Assembly: GCA_018692315.1 (NCBI GenBank)
Contig: JABHKC010000204.1
Location: 1-45,743 of the forward strand
DNA length: 45,743 nt
Source: Bacteroidota bacterium
GTDB taxonomy: Bacteria > Bacteroidota > Bacteroidia > Bacteroidales > JABHKC01
Direction: 5' to 3'
Below are positions 23,272 to 32,587 of this stretch, in pieces; within the stretch, counting starts at the first letter, position 1; each line of letters opens with the position of its first letter. The translations under genes and the position numbers were made by a program. Below the pieces are notes generated by a model. That model ran no database searches and was not told the origin of the DNA. It saw only the letters and a list, made by a program, of their open reading frames with translations.

Positions 23272-25188
23272 TTAATTTGGAGGATACAATAATGTATCCG
23301 ATGCCAGCATTTTTATTTGGTAGCCTTCGCCTGGGTTCATATTTCCAATATTATTTATACCATACAAAGGCCAATAAACCAAACCAACACCACTTTTTGC
23401 CATAATAATATTTTGCGAGATTCCTGTAAGTATAGTGTCTATTGCTCCGCTGTTTTGGCGAAGGTAGCCCAGAATATTCCAGCCAGCCAGCAAATTTACC
23501 GGTGTTGTTTCGGGGACAACAGGAATGCCGGCAACTTCAAGTATTTTGAAAGTATCCATTTTTACCTGATAGCCTTCGCCAATCGATAAATCTCCAATAT
23601 TGTTTATATTGTATAGCGGCCAATAAACCAGGCCTGCTTCATCTTTCATTATTATAAGATTGGTATCAATTTCGGAAAAAACAGAATCAAAGTTTGGAAA
23701 ATCGGCATCAATATATGTTGAAATTATTGACCAACCTTCCAATAAGTCTATAAATTGTTTTGTGGGTTCTGGAAAACTTATATCTATTTTACAAAAAATG
23801 AAATCCAAATCCCAATATACTGGAGGTGAATCAATTAAAAAAGTATCCATTCCAAAAGTAAATTCTGAATAAAATACTTCATCGGAAATGTATATTCCGG
23901 TTGCATTCATTTTTAGATGAGGCCATAGAAAATATGTACTATCTTTTAGTATAGGAATATCAACAAATTTTACTTGGCCGGAAGAATCTAAAATAAATAT
24001 AACATAACTAGGATTATCTAATTGAAATGTGTCTTGACCAATTATGTAGGAGGAGGAAAATGGTGTAAAAGCAGGTTTAATTGCTATATGCAAATCATTT
24101 TGACTACTTAGAAAAATTTGGTGTGCATTATAGGTATGTAAACCTTGAGTTGAAAAAGCCCAGATTGGATTCATTAAACTATCGAAACGAGCGACTACTA
24201 ATTCATTTGAATTTTGCGAAGAATTGTTATATAATGTATCACTACCTATAACTATCATAGAATCATAAAAATAGCTAGTACCATAAATATCTCCATTGGT
24301 TGCAAAACAACTATTCGCAATTAAACTTCCTCCCAGACAAATTGTATCTATAAGAAGCAAATTGAAATTTTGATCATATTTTAAAAAAATTGGGGTAACA
24401 TTACTCCCAGAATTACTAAACAAAGTTAAACCATTAAATGTACAAGATGGCGATAATGAAAATGCACTAATAAATATATTATTCTCTACAAATTGGATAT
24501 TTGAAACACTTTCAGTATTTATTCCCTGTATGGTTTTTGACGATAATAAATTCCCAATTGTATCAAGTTTTAATATATAACCATCATAATCGCCTGGATT
24601 TGACATAATTGTAGTATTATTCATTGAGATTGTACCTGCATACCTCCCAAATATATAAATATTTCCTGCTTGATCTGAAGTTATTTCATACTGATAAGTT
24701 GTTTGAGTTATGCCAATATCTGTAATAAATTGTTCATTGCCATATTGATCATATTTAGCCAAAACTACACCATCAGAGTATTGGGGATAAAACCAACTCC
24801 CATTCCAAACAAAGCCACCACCGGCATTATGTGCTAATATATATATATTACCATAATTATCTATATACATTCTAGGCCACGAAAAATAACTTAATAGGTG
24901 CTTTTTCGCCCAAAGAGCATGTCCATCTGGCGATAATTTTAATAAATATCGACCACCTATTGTTAATGCAACAGTGTCAATATAATAAAATAGGGTTGTA
25001 TCACTACCGTATTCCATGAGATAATAAGTATTACCAAATTCATCAACATCTGTTTCATAGATTGTATTTGAATAATACTCGGAGGCTTGGTCATCAGAAT
25101 ATAAAAGCCAGTCGTAGTTGAAATTTTGAGAATAAGAGGAAACTGAAATGACAGATAATAGAATAAAAAGAAAAAAGTTTTTTTTCAT
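23272..25188 (-). CDS. Secreted beta-propeller protein with a duplicated C-terminal GWS/GEGYQ module
   Basis: From the preferred start (Met7 of the longest frame, MKKNFFLFILLSVISVSSYS, a clean signal peptide), 638 residues; the long frame begins at 25206. Residues about 25-480 contain propeller-type repeats (D-x-x-GN-x-Y, L-x-x-DG-x-x-LWAK, KYDQYGN). The last 155 residues hold two copies of a module: LLEGWSIISTYI to IGEGYQVKM and LLAGWNILGYL to PGEGYQIKM, each with IM, VYWPLY and NIGN/NIGD. The same module lies in the plus-strand protein at 32588. There is no T9SS type A tail after it, so the module might itself be the terminal signal or a binding domain. Function unknown. Confidence 0.85.
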   Translation of the reverse strand: MKKNFFLFILLSVISVSSYSQNFNYDWLLYSDDQASEYYSNTIYETDVDEFGNTYYLMEYGSDTTLFYYIDTVALTIGGRYLLKLSPDGHALWAKKHLLSYFSWPRMYIDNYGNIYILAHNAGGGFVWNGSWFYPQYSDGVVLAKYDQYGNEQFITDIGITQTTYQYEITSDQAGNIYIFGRYAGTISMNNTTIMSNPGDYDGYILKLDTIGNLLSSKTIQGINTESVSNIQFVENNIFISAFSLSPSCTFNGLTLFSNSGSNVTPIFLKYDQNFNLLLIDTICLGGSLIANSCFATNGDIYGTSYFYDSMIVIGSDTLYNNSSQNSNELVVARFDSLMNPIWAFSTQGLHTYNAHQIFLSSQNDLHIAIKPAFTPFSSSYIIGQDTFQLDNPSYVIFILDSSGQVKFVDIPILKDSTYFLWPHLKMNATGIYISDEVFYSEFTFGMDTFLIDSPPVYWDLDFIFCKIDISFPEPTKQFIDLLEGWSIISTYIDADFPNFDSVFSEIDTNLIIMKDEAGLVYWPLYNINNIGDLSIGEGYQVKMDTFKILEVAGIPVVPETTPVNLLAGWNILGYLRQNSGAIDTILTGISQNIIMAKSGVGLVYWPLYGINNIGNMNPGEGYQIKMLASDTLLYPPN

Positions 25189-25386
25189 GATTTTTGTTTT
25201 AGTCATCCGATGATTTGATAATTATTTAATATTGTTCATTTTCTTTGTTAGCACATAGTTAGTTGTAATTAAATTATAAAATTAAGCATTTTGTATTAAA
25301 TGAACTCTTCTTTGAATTTAGTTTATACAAATTTATTTGCCCCAATTCAAAAAGCTTATTACTCTTTGGAAAGTTGCAAAAGAAAA

Positions 25387-25423
25387 GAGTCCCTGCAATC
25401 TTTCCTGAGAAAGCAGGGATCTC
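25387..25423. repeat. REP-like hairpin (TCCCTGC/GCAGGGA)
   Basis: GAGTCCCTGC and GCAGGGATCTC form an imperfect stem around a 14-base spacer. Same family as the next hairpin, with the CTGC/GCAG core. Confidence 0.65.
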
Positions 25424-25447
25424 ATTAAAGCAAACAAAATTTTGAAA

Positions 25448-25472
25448 GGATTCCTGCATTCGCAGGAATGTC
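25448..25472. repeat. REP-like hairpin (ATTCCTGC/GCAGGAAT)
   Basis: ATTCCTGC (25450-25457), loop ATTC, GCAGGAAT (25462-25469): a perfect 8-bp stem. The GGATTCCTGCATTCGCAGGA type is a widely dispersed bacterial intergenic palindrome. Confidence 0.75.
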
Positions 25473-25620
25473 AAACTTCTTGTAATTAATAATTCACAAT
25501 TATAATACTCCTTAGAATAGGATTGGAAGTTGATTTATTAAAAAAACAAAATCAGGAGAAGTCGGGTAGTGAATTGTCAAAATTCGTAGTAAATTTGCAA
25601 ATTATTTTAAAATTTTAATT

Positions 25621-26610
25621 ATGGGAATAGTATTAAGCGGAATCAGGCCTACGGGCAACTTACATATAGGCAATTATTTTGGAGCAATGCAGAATTTCTT
25701 GAAAATGCAGGAAGAGAACGACTGCTATTTTTTCATTGCCGACTATCATTCTCTAACAACGCATCCAACCCCGGGCGACCTTCATAATAGTGTAAGACAA
25801 GTATTTGCAGAATATCTTGCCTGTGGTTTAGATCCGGAGAAAGCAACAATCTATATTCAGAGCGATTTGCCCGAAACCGCCGAATTGTATCTTTTGCTCA
25901 ATATGAATAGTTATATTGGCGAATTGGAAAGGACAACTTCTTTCAAAGATAAAGTGCGACAACAGCCAGAAAACGTAAATGCAGGTCTGCTTACATATCC
26001 GGTTTTGATGACTGCCGATATTTTAATTCATAATGCCGAGAAAGTTCCTGTTGGAAAAGATCAGGAACAAAATCTCGAAATGGCTCGTAAATTTGCCAAA
26101 CGCTTCAATCATATCTATAAAGTAAATTATTTTAACGAACCTCAGGCATATAACTTTGGCAATGAATTGATTAAGATTCCCGGACTCGACGGTAGCGGAA
26201 AAATGGGCAAATCGGAAGGGAACGGAATTTTCCTTATCGACGATGAAAAAACAATTAAGAAAAAAGTGATGCGAGCCGTAACAGATAGCGGTCCTACTGA
26301 AATGAACCAGAAAATTTCTGAGCCCGTTCAAAATTTGTTTACAATTATGGATATTGTTTCTGCGAAAGATACCGTGCAGTTTTTTAAAGAAAAATATGCA
26401 AGCTGTGAGATACGCTATGGCGATTTGAAAAAACAACTTGCCGAAGATTTGAATAAGTTCATTTCTCCTATTAGGGAAAAAATCAATGATATTTATTCTG
26501 ATGAAAAATACTTGCACGAAGTTGCAAAATTGGGGCAGGAAAAAGCTCAGTTAAGTTCCAAAAAAACAGTTCAGGAAGTTCGCGAAATAATTGGTTTTAA
26601 GACGTTTTGA
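25621..26610 (+). CDS. trpS: Tryptophanyl-tRNA synthetase
   Basis: 329 residues, a normal length. Class I signatures: RPTGNLHIGNYFGAM (HIGH motif at 15-18), FFIADYHSLTTH, VPVGKDQEQNLEMAR near 141-155 and KMGKSEGN (KMSKS motif) near 193. It charges tRNA-Trp with tryptophan in the cytoplasm. Preceded by a possible -7 box TAAATTTG (25590-25597) without a clear -33. It converges on the MMPL exporter gene, leaving 12 bp between the stops. No T-box or leader peptide is visible. Confidence 0.97.
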   Translation: MGIVLSGIRPTGNLHIGNYFGAMQNFLKMQEENDCYFFIADYHSLTTHPTPGDLHNSVRQVFAEYLACGLDPEKATIYIQSDLPETAELYLLLNMNSYIGELERTTSFKDKVRQQPENVNAGLLTYPVLMTADILIHNAEKVPVGKDQEQNLEMARKFAKRFNHIYKVNYFNEPQAYNFGNELIKIPGLDGSGKMGKSEGNGIFLIDDEKTIKKKVMRAVTDSGPTEMNQKISEPVQNLFTIMDIVSAKDTVQFFKEKYASCEIRYGDLKKQLAEDLNKFISPIREKINDIYSDEKYLHEVAKLGQEKAQLSSKKTVQEVREIIGFKTF

Positions 26611-26622
26611 TTTGATGAAATA

Positions 26623-28995
26623 TTAAAACCTCAAATCCTCCAACTCAATATCTTCTTCTTCTTCAAGAATTTGCAGTAGTGGCTCTTTGAAGGATTTTTT
26701 GGTTATCGAACTTTCGAGCGAAAGCAATAAAGATGGAAGTAAAAGCAAATTCGAAAGAGTTGCAACAAATAGGGTGATTGAAACAAGCATCCCAAGTGCC
26801 ACAGTACCACCAAAACTTGATGCAACAAATATTCCAAAACCAAAAAACAAAATTACTGAGGTATATAACATGCTTACACCGGTTTCGTTTATTGCCGAAA
26901 TTACCGATTTGCTAATATCCCAATCGGTAACTTTTAGCTCCTGTCGTAGTTTTGCAAGAAAATGAATTGAGCCATCCACCGAAATTCCAAAGGCAATACT
27001 AAAAACCAAAACAGTTGAAGGTTTAATTGGAATTCCAAAATATCCCATAATAGCAGCCGTCAGCAAGAGAGGTATAAGATTTGGAATTAAGGAAATTACT
27101 GTCATTCGCAAGGATGAAAACATCCAGGTCATAAACAGCGATATAACAAATATAGCAAGAATTAGACTTGTAAAAAGATTTCTAATCAGATAGTTAGCTC
27201 CCTTAAAATAGACTATACTTGTGCCAGTCAATGAAACATCAAATTTATCTTTCGGAAATATTTTGTTGATATCTTTATTAATATTTTCGTTCAGTTCTAC
27301 CATGATGTCGGTGCCAACATCTGCAATTTTGAAACTTATTCGGGCAATTTGTTTAGTGCTGTCTATAAAAGAACTAATCAGTTTGTTCTTAGAATCGTCT
27401 TTCGAGATATACTTCATTATAAATCCGGTTTCTTGTTTACTCGGAAGTTTATAGTGTTTTTCTTTGCCACTGTAGTAGGCTTGCCGCAGAAATTTATAGG
27501 CATCGGCAATAGAAAACGATGTTGATAGTTGTGGATATTTTTCTAATTCGGTTTGGAGCTTGGCAATTTTTTTAAGAGTAGATAAATTATAAACTCCATT
27601 TTTCTTTTTAGTATCAATTACGATTTCGAGAGGCATGACACCGTTAAAATTTTTCTCGAAAAATTTTAAATCCAAAAAAATAGGATCGTCCTTAGGAACG
27701 TCTGCAAGTATGTAACCAGTATTTTTCATCAGAGAAATCCCAATTCCTCCTAATATTAAAAGCAATGCAGTAGCGGAGTAAATTACTGTGCGACTGTTAA
27801 TTGTAAAGTGCACAAGATATTTTACAATATTCCGCATTATTTTGTTTTCGAGATGTCGTGTTTGCCTATTGGTTGGTGCAGATGTAAAACTGAAAAATAT
27901 AGGAATCAGTAAAATTGACAGTGCAAAAACTCCCATAATATTCAGAGATGCAATTATTCCAAACTCTTTTAGAATATCGCTGCTTGTGAGGATAAAAGTT
28001 GCAAAACCAGCTGCAGTTGTTAAATTTGTAAGAAATGTTGCATTCCCAATTTTATGAATTACTCGTTGAAGAGCTTTAATTTTGTTCCCATGATTTTTAT
28101 ATTCCTGATGGTATTTGTTCAGGAGAAAAACACTATTTGGAATTCCAATTACAATAATCAATGGAGGTATCAAACCCGTTAGAATTGTAATTTGATAATG
28201 AAAAAGAACCATTGAGCCAACAGCCCAAATCACACCAATGCAAACAACGAGGATAGGGAAAATTATTACTTTGAACGATCTGAAAAATAAAAATAATATT
28301 GTAGCAGAAACAAGCAAAGCCAGTACAACAAATAAAGAAAGTTCTGTTCGGATTTTTTGGGTAACCAAAGTTCGGGTATATGCAAGTCCTGAATGTCGGA
28401 GATGAAGATCATACTTCTCTTCAAATTGATGTGTAAGTTTTTCAATGTTAGCAATAAGCTGTTCTCTGTCGCGAGAATTTAATAAATCTTTATTTATGGT
28501 TAGAGCCAGCAGATAGGTTTTGGTGCTATCGTTGTAAAGCATTCCGTTATAAAATGGCAAGGAATATAAAACTTTAGCAAGGCTATCTAATTCTTTTTGT
28601 GAAGAAATTGCATCAGAAAAAATTGGCTTAATCTCAAATTTTTTGGTTTGAGAATTTTTGAGGATATTGTAGCTATGCCCAATCGATACTATTCCATTTA
28701 CACCTGGAATATTTGCCAGGCTATCGCCAAGTTTTTTCCAATCATTAAACTTGTTAAGCTTAAAGAAATCCGGATCCTGTACACCTATCACCAAGATATT
28801 TACATCTTCGCCAAACTTTTTTTTAAATTCTTGATATTCAATAAAAGTTGTATCGTGCTCAGGAAGTAATGGTGCAAATTCGTAAGAAATAGATATTTTT
28901 GATGCTTGATATGCCATGAAAATGGTAATCAATCCCAATGCTGTAAGAAATACTGCTCTATTTCTTAAAATTATCCGTGCTACAACGATCCACAT
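26623..28995 (-). CDS. MMPL/RND-superfamily exporter
   Basis: 790 residues. The RND pattern is repeated twice: a membrane segment near 10-28, a large periplasmic loop (35-205), five membrane segments (about 215-365), another helix near 400, a second loop (430-600) and a final group of five (605-775). PLIIVIGIPNSVFLLNKYH and VFSIAFGISVDGSIHFLAKLR are the conserved TM4-type segments of each half. The family (HAE3/MMPL) moves hydrophobic molecules or lipids with proton motive force. No adaptor protein or outer-membrane channel is adjacent, so the substrate is unknown. Minus-strand -7-like TACTTTTG at 29031-29024, without a good -33. Confidence 0.93.
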   Translation of the reverse strand: MWIVVARIILRNRAVFLTALGLITIFMAYQASKISISYEFAPLLPEHDTTFIEYQEFKKKFGEDVNILVIGVQDPDFFKLNKFNDWKKLGDSLANIPGVNGIVSIGHSYNILKNSQTKKFEIKPIFSDAISSQKELDSLAKVLYSLPFYNGMLYNDSTKTYLLALTINKDLLNSRDREQLIANIEKLTHQFEEKYDLHLRHSGLAYTRTLVTQKIRTELSLFVVLALLVSATILFLFFRSFKVIIFPILVVCIGVIWAVGSMVLFHYQITILTGLIPPLIIVIGIPNSVFLLNKYHQEYKNHGNKIKALQRVIHKIGNATFLTNLTTAAGFATFILTSSDILKEFGIIASLNIMGVFALSILLIPIFFSFTSAPTNRQTRHLENKIMRNIVKYLVHFTINSRTVIYSATALLLILGGIGISLMKNTGYILADVPKDDPIFLDLKFFEKNFNGVMPLEIVIDTKKKNGVYNLSTLKKIAKLQTELEKYPQLSTSFSIADAYKFLRQAYYSGKEKHYKLPSKQETGFIMKYISKDDSKNKLISSFIDSTKQIARISFKIADVGTDIMVELNENINKDINKIFPKDKFDVSLTGTSIVYFKGANYLIRNLFTSLILAIFVISLFMTWMFSSLRMTVISLIPNLIPLLLTAAIMGYFGIPIKPSTVLVFSIAFGISVDGSIHFLAKLRQELKVTDWDISKSVISAINETGVSMLYTSVILFFGFGIFVASSFGGTVALGMLVSITLFVATLSNLLLLPSLLLSLESSITKKSFKEPLLQILEEEEDIELEDLRF

Positions 28996-29092
28996 TTACT
29001 TATAATTTCACAATTTGACAAAGCAAAAGTAATAATTTTATTAAGTCTTTGGTTGAAAAAAACTTATATTATATTTCTGAAGTATTTGGTTT

Positions 29093-29557
29093 TTACCAAT
29101 AATTTTTCATAATTTCTTTTGTCCACTTGGCTTGTTTTATTTCACCTTTCGGTAAAAACTCCACAAAAACGGGTTTTATATCAATTATTGGAGTTTGGTC
29201 TATAGCATCAAAATTTGAAACAAACAATGTTCTTCCTTCCTTTTTTAGAAGATTGACGGTGCACAAACCCAAGGTATTTAGTCTGTTTTTTTTTCGCTGA
29301 GCAAAAATGCCTGTTTCAGGAAGTTCCATATTTTCACGAGGGTGAAAACTGCCACACAAGATTTTATCTACTTTATGAAAATGATATATTATTTCTAAAT
29401 GTGAAAATTGTTCAATGCCATCAAAACATTCAATTGGCAGAGATTCAATTAATTCTATTTCTGAAATTACTTCTGCCCAATTATCGTCTGTTGGAATTTT
29501 GCGGCAATTTCTTACGTAAGCTATTGGGCTTATTATTATGTTTTCTGGGCTTTTCAT
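29093..29557 (-). CDS. TrmO/TsaA-family tRNA methyltransferase
   Basis: 154 residues. The UPF0066/TsaA pattern is complete: ISPIAYVRN at the start, FDGIEQFSHLEIIYHFH, HPREN, PETGIFAQRKKNRLNTLGL, and FDAIDQTPIIDIKPV. TrmO N6-methylates threonylcarbamoyl-A37 in tRNA-Thr using SAM. This protein has only the N-terminal catalytic part; the 235-residue E. coli enzyme carries an additional C-terminal domain. Short forms are common in Bacteroidota and archaea and may have other targets, so the substrate is only probable. Monocistronic. Confidence 0.9.
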   Translation of the reverse strand: MKSPENIIISPIAYVRNCRKIPTDDNWAEVISEIELIESLPIECFDGIEQFSHLEIIYHFHKVDKILCGSFHPRENMELPETGIFAQRKKNRLNTLGLCTVNLLKKEGRTLFVSNFDAIDQTPIIDIKPVFVEFLPKGEIKQAKWTKEIMKNYW

Positions 29558-29649
29558 TATTTATTAAGTAAATGCTTTGCAGTGGAAAATATTGATTACA
29601 ATGAAACTACCATAAATTTACTTTTGAAATTATTAGAAAACCGGATGTT

Positions 29650-32301
29650 TTACATTTTAATAAACTTAAAATATTGCCTCGAACTTTGATTTTCAAAATT
29701 CACAAAATAAAAGCCCGGTTTAAGCTTGCTTATATCAAGTTTTAACTGTCCTGACTTTCTGTTTTTTAGATTAAAAATTTGCAGAGTTTTGCCGGATAAA
29801 TCAGAAATTAAGACTCTTGAATCAGTTTTGTTGTTTAGATTATAGTTAACAAAAAGCTGGTTTTGTGCGGGATTTGGGAAAATACTTATAATATCTTTGT
29901 TAAAATTATCACCTTCAATGGCACTTGCTCCAGCAAAAATATTAATATTGTCGAGGTATAAATCGTTGCCATTGTCGTTTATTCCTGAAAATTTGATTAG
30001 AATTTCGTTGCTTCCGGCAAACTGCGATAAATCAATAGTATCTTTTCGCCAGTCTGATTCTTGCTGTGGAACAAATCTGCCACTTGCAATTCCATCAACT
30101 GTAGTCAGGCTTTCTCCGCCATTTGCATATAGCAAATATTCAAAACTATTTCCACAATCTGTGGAGACATATATTTTCAAAGAATCTTTTTTGACAGAAA
30201 CTCTTTTTCGGTAGGCAACTTTATAAGTCAATGTAATTTGACCGCTTTCAGGTACTGAAATCAAAGGACTTATTAAATCGTCTATCTGCCCGTTTCGCGG
30301 CATATAGTCGTAGCAATTAAGATTTGCAGATAAAAAGCTGTTTGTAATTCCACTGGTAGAATCGGTTTGCCAGGTTTTGTTGTAGTCGTAATTTGCTGAA
30401 AACCAAGGCGATGAATTTGACAATAGATCAATATTTTCAAAATCTTCAAAAATAGGAAGGTCTTGATTTTCAATTCTTTTAAGTTCTACGATACCTCTAT
30501 TGTTGTAAATATCTAATTCTTCAACAATAGTATCAAGTGTAATTTTAAAAGTGATAATGTTGCTGCCCAAAGTTAAAGGAATTCCGGTAAAAGTAACTGT
30601 ATCAGTTTCTCCGGCAAGAATATCTTCAGTAAGGGACAAAAATATTACTTCTAAATTGTTAAGCATCACAGTGATAGAGGCAGTGGAAATAGTGTTTTGT
30701 CCATTGTTTTGTATTACTATTTGTGGATTAATTTCGGAAAAGCAAGTGTATGAAAAATTGGGATTTAGAACTTCATTTATAGAAATATCCCAGTCAGGAG
30801 AAGCTGGTGGCACCGGAGTATGACTCATAGAAAGATAGTTGTAGGCAGCAAATACATCAATTATTCCCATTCCGTAAGTATTGTCTTCGCCCGGGTCGCC
30901 CAAATCATTAGCTGAATAATATAAGGCTTCGAGGATTTCTGTTCCTGTGAGGAAGGGATAAGCTTCTTTTAGTAAAAGTACTGCCCCGCTAACATGTGGC
31001 GCTGCCATCGATGTCCCTGACAAAGTTCCATAATCTTCAGTTCCTTGAGCCGAACGAACATCTTGCCCTGGAGCCGAAACTTCAGGTTTTATTGAGAGTG
31101 AGCCAGTGTCGGCACAAATTGTGGGTCCACGACTCGAAAAACTGCTAATCGTTAATCCTGATGTGTTCCCATTTAGACTTCCCACTGTGAAAGTGTTTAG
31201 AAGACTTTTTGCTATTAATTGAGGCTCGTGCAAACTTCCAGGTTCGGGACCGGTATTTCCTGCTGAGAAAACTATGGCTACTCCGGCAGCCTCGCATGCA
31301 TCTATTATAAAACTTTCTACCGAGTTGCATTGAGAAATTTCCGGTGGATTATCGACATAATATCCCCATGAATTATTTATCACATCAGGAATATCATCGT
31401 TTGTGTTTATATCGCCATCCGGATTTATTGCCCATTCGAAAGACATTAAAATAAGTTCAAGCGGGCGAACATCTGCCAAATTGCTGACAATTGGGTCGGC
31501 ATGAATCCAATACGCATTATAAGCTACTCCAATGGTGTCGTTGTTTTCTGCATCTAATCCACACATTGTGCCGGTGGTGTGAGTTCCATGGCTATGTCCC
31601 GAAATATCAACTGGATAAGGATAATTGTAAGCCATCCAGCATTGCGTTAGAGGCAAATGATTTCCAAGAAAGCGTTTTTTTAATGCTTTATGCTTAAAAT
31701 TTACTCCTGTATCTACACCCATGGCAATTCTATTTCTGCCGGTGTAGCCAATTGCCCACATGGCCGGAGCATTTATTGCATAAATTCCCGGTTCAGCTCC
31801 ATTTTGAGATTTGTTTACATTCATATGACTTTCTACTGGTTCAGCCATCACTATCTCGCCATTGTTCAATGATATAAGCTCAATTTCTTTTTTCTCAGCA
31901 AGTTGCAGAATTAATTCAGGTTTTGCACTTAAAGTGATAATATTTGCAATCCAATATTGGCGAAGGTTTTTAAAGCTATTCGTATTTTTATTTTCATAAA
32001 GATTTATAAAATAGATTAGTTTTTTCTGGACTTTTTCAGCATTATTCCTTAAAAGTTGAATGACTTTTTTTGGACGTTCAGAAACCAAAATTTTCCTTTT
32101 TTCAAACTCAAACTTTAATGAGTCGAGACTTTCTGAATTGTGCAATAAGAGGTAAATGTCGAAATAATTATTGGCATTTTCGGTTTTAACAATTTCAGAA
32201 AATATATTGTCGGCTATATATGCCTGTGCTAAAATAGTTTTTTCAGAAGCCCAAAAAAACAAATAACTAATTAAGAGTAAATAAAATAGTATTTTTTTCA
32301 T
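29650..32301 (-). CDS. S8 family serine protease with T9SS type A sorting domain
   Basis: 883 residues with signal peptide (1-25). An inhibitor-like N-terminal region (28-150) precedes the subtilisin domain. Catalytic residues are D197 (MGVDTGV), H238 (GHSHGTHTTG), N349 (SAGNT, oxyanion) and S431 (SGTSMAAPHVSGA). Beta-rich domains follow, including a CARDB-like segment (about 530-620) and a MAM/jellyroll-like one. The tail PNPAQNQLFVNY to LKPGFYFVNF and final YFKFIKM is a type A T9SS signal. An exported, probably cell-surface protease. A -7-like TATCTTTG at 32328-32321 (minus strand) lies 20 bp before the start. One Cys sits near the active site (C247). Confidence 0.95.
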   Translation of the reverse strand: MKKILFYLLLISYLFFWASEKTILAQAYIADNIFSEIVKTENANNYFDIYLLLHNSESLDSLKFEFEKRKILVSERPKKVIQLLRNNAEKVQKKLIYFINLYENKNTNSFKNLRQYWIANIITLSAKPELILQLAEKKEIELISLNNGEIVMAEPVESHMNVNKSQNGAEPGIYAINAPAMWAIGYTGRNRIAMGVDTGVNFKHKALKKRFLGNHLPLTQCWMAYNYPYPVDISGHSHGTHTTGTMCGLDAENNDTIGVAYNAYWIHADPIVSNLADVRPLELILMSFEWAINPDGDINTNDDIPDVINNSWGYYVDNPPEISQCNSVESFIIDACEAAGVAIVFSAGNTGPEPGSLHEPQLIAKSLLNTFTVGSLNGNTSGLTISSFSSRGPTICADTGSLSIKPEVSAPGQDVRSAQGTEDYGTLSGTSMAAPHVSGAVLLLKEAYPFLTGTEILEALYYSANDLGDPGEDNTYGMGIIDVFAAYNYLSMSHTPVPPASPDWDISINEVLNPNFSYTCFSEINPQIVIQNNGQNTISTASITVMLNNLEVIFLSLTEDILAGETDTVTFTGIPLTLGSNIITFKITLDTIVEELDIYNNRGIVELKRIENQDLPIFEDFENIDLLSNSSPWFSANYDYNKTWQTDSTSGITNSFLSANLNCYDYMPRNGQIDDLISPLISVPESGQITLTYKVAYRKRVSVKKDSLKIYVSTDCGNSFEYLLYANGGESLTTVDGIASGRFVPQQESDWRKDTIDLSQFAGSNEILIKFSGINDNGNDLYLDNINIFAGASAIEGDNFNKDIISIFPNPAQNQLFVNYNLNNKTDSRVLISDLSGKTLQIFNLKNRKSGQLKLDISKLKPGFYFVNFENQSSRQYFKFIKM

Positions 32302-32389
32302 AATTTCAAATTTTAGGTTTCAAAGATAGGTTTTTTAAAGGTAAAGAAAAGATGAATATTTCTATCAAATCAATATAGGAAACACGGAT

Positions 32390-32515
32390 TTAGTTTTATT
32401 CATTCTCTGTGAATCTCAATGTTTTCATTGTGTCTCGTTGTGAAACAATTGTTTCATGGAGGAGCACGAAGAAACTCAAAGTTGCACATAGAATTAGAGA
32501 ACTTTTAACTTTTTA
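32390..32515. repeat. Imperfect inverted repeat with perfect 16-bp palindromic core
   Basis: The core TGAAACAATTGTTTCA (32441-32456) is a perfect palindrome. Sequence on both sides is loosely mirrored (TTTCATTGTGTC on the left against GAGCACGAAGAAAC on the right), giving an imperfect inverted repeat of over 100 bp. It lies between the divergent protease and propeller genes. It may be a degenerate dispersed repeat or carry an operator for the plus-strand gene, whose start is 131 bp away. Confidence 0.55.
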
Positions 32516-32587
32516 GAAAAAACCTTGCTTTTCATTTCAAATTGTTTTACTTTTAACCATTGAAATATTCACAAAAAACCAATTGTT

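Larger units (their letters stand above)
25207..25620. other. Intergenic region with REP-like hairpins
   Basis: No gene is supported. Two REP-like hairpins lie at 25387-25423 and 25448-25472. A -7-like TAAATTTG (25590-25597) before trpS lacks a -33 partner. The 66-codon frame on the minus strand here is produced by the repeats. Confidence 0.6.

Noticed and set aside
25274-25474. 66-codon minus-strand ORF
   Set aside because: Its codons run through the REP-like hairpins; the frame arises from the repeat and has no family or ribosome site.
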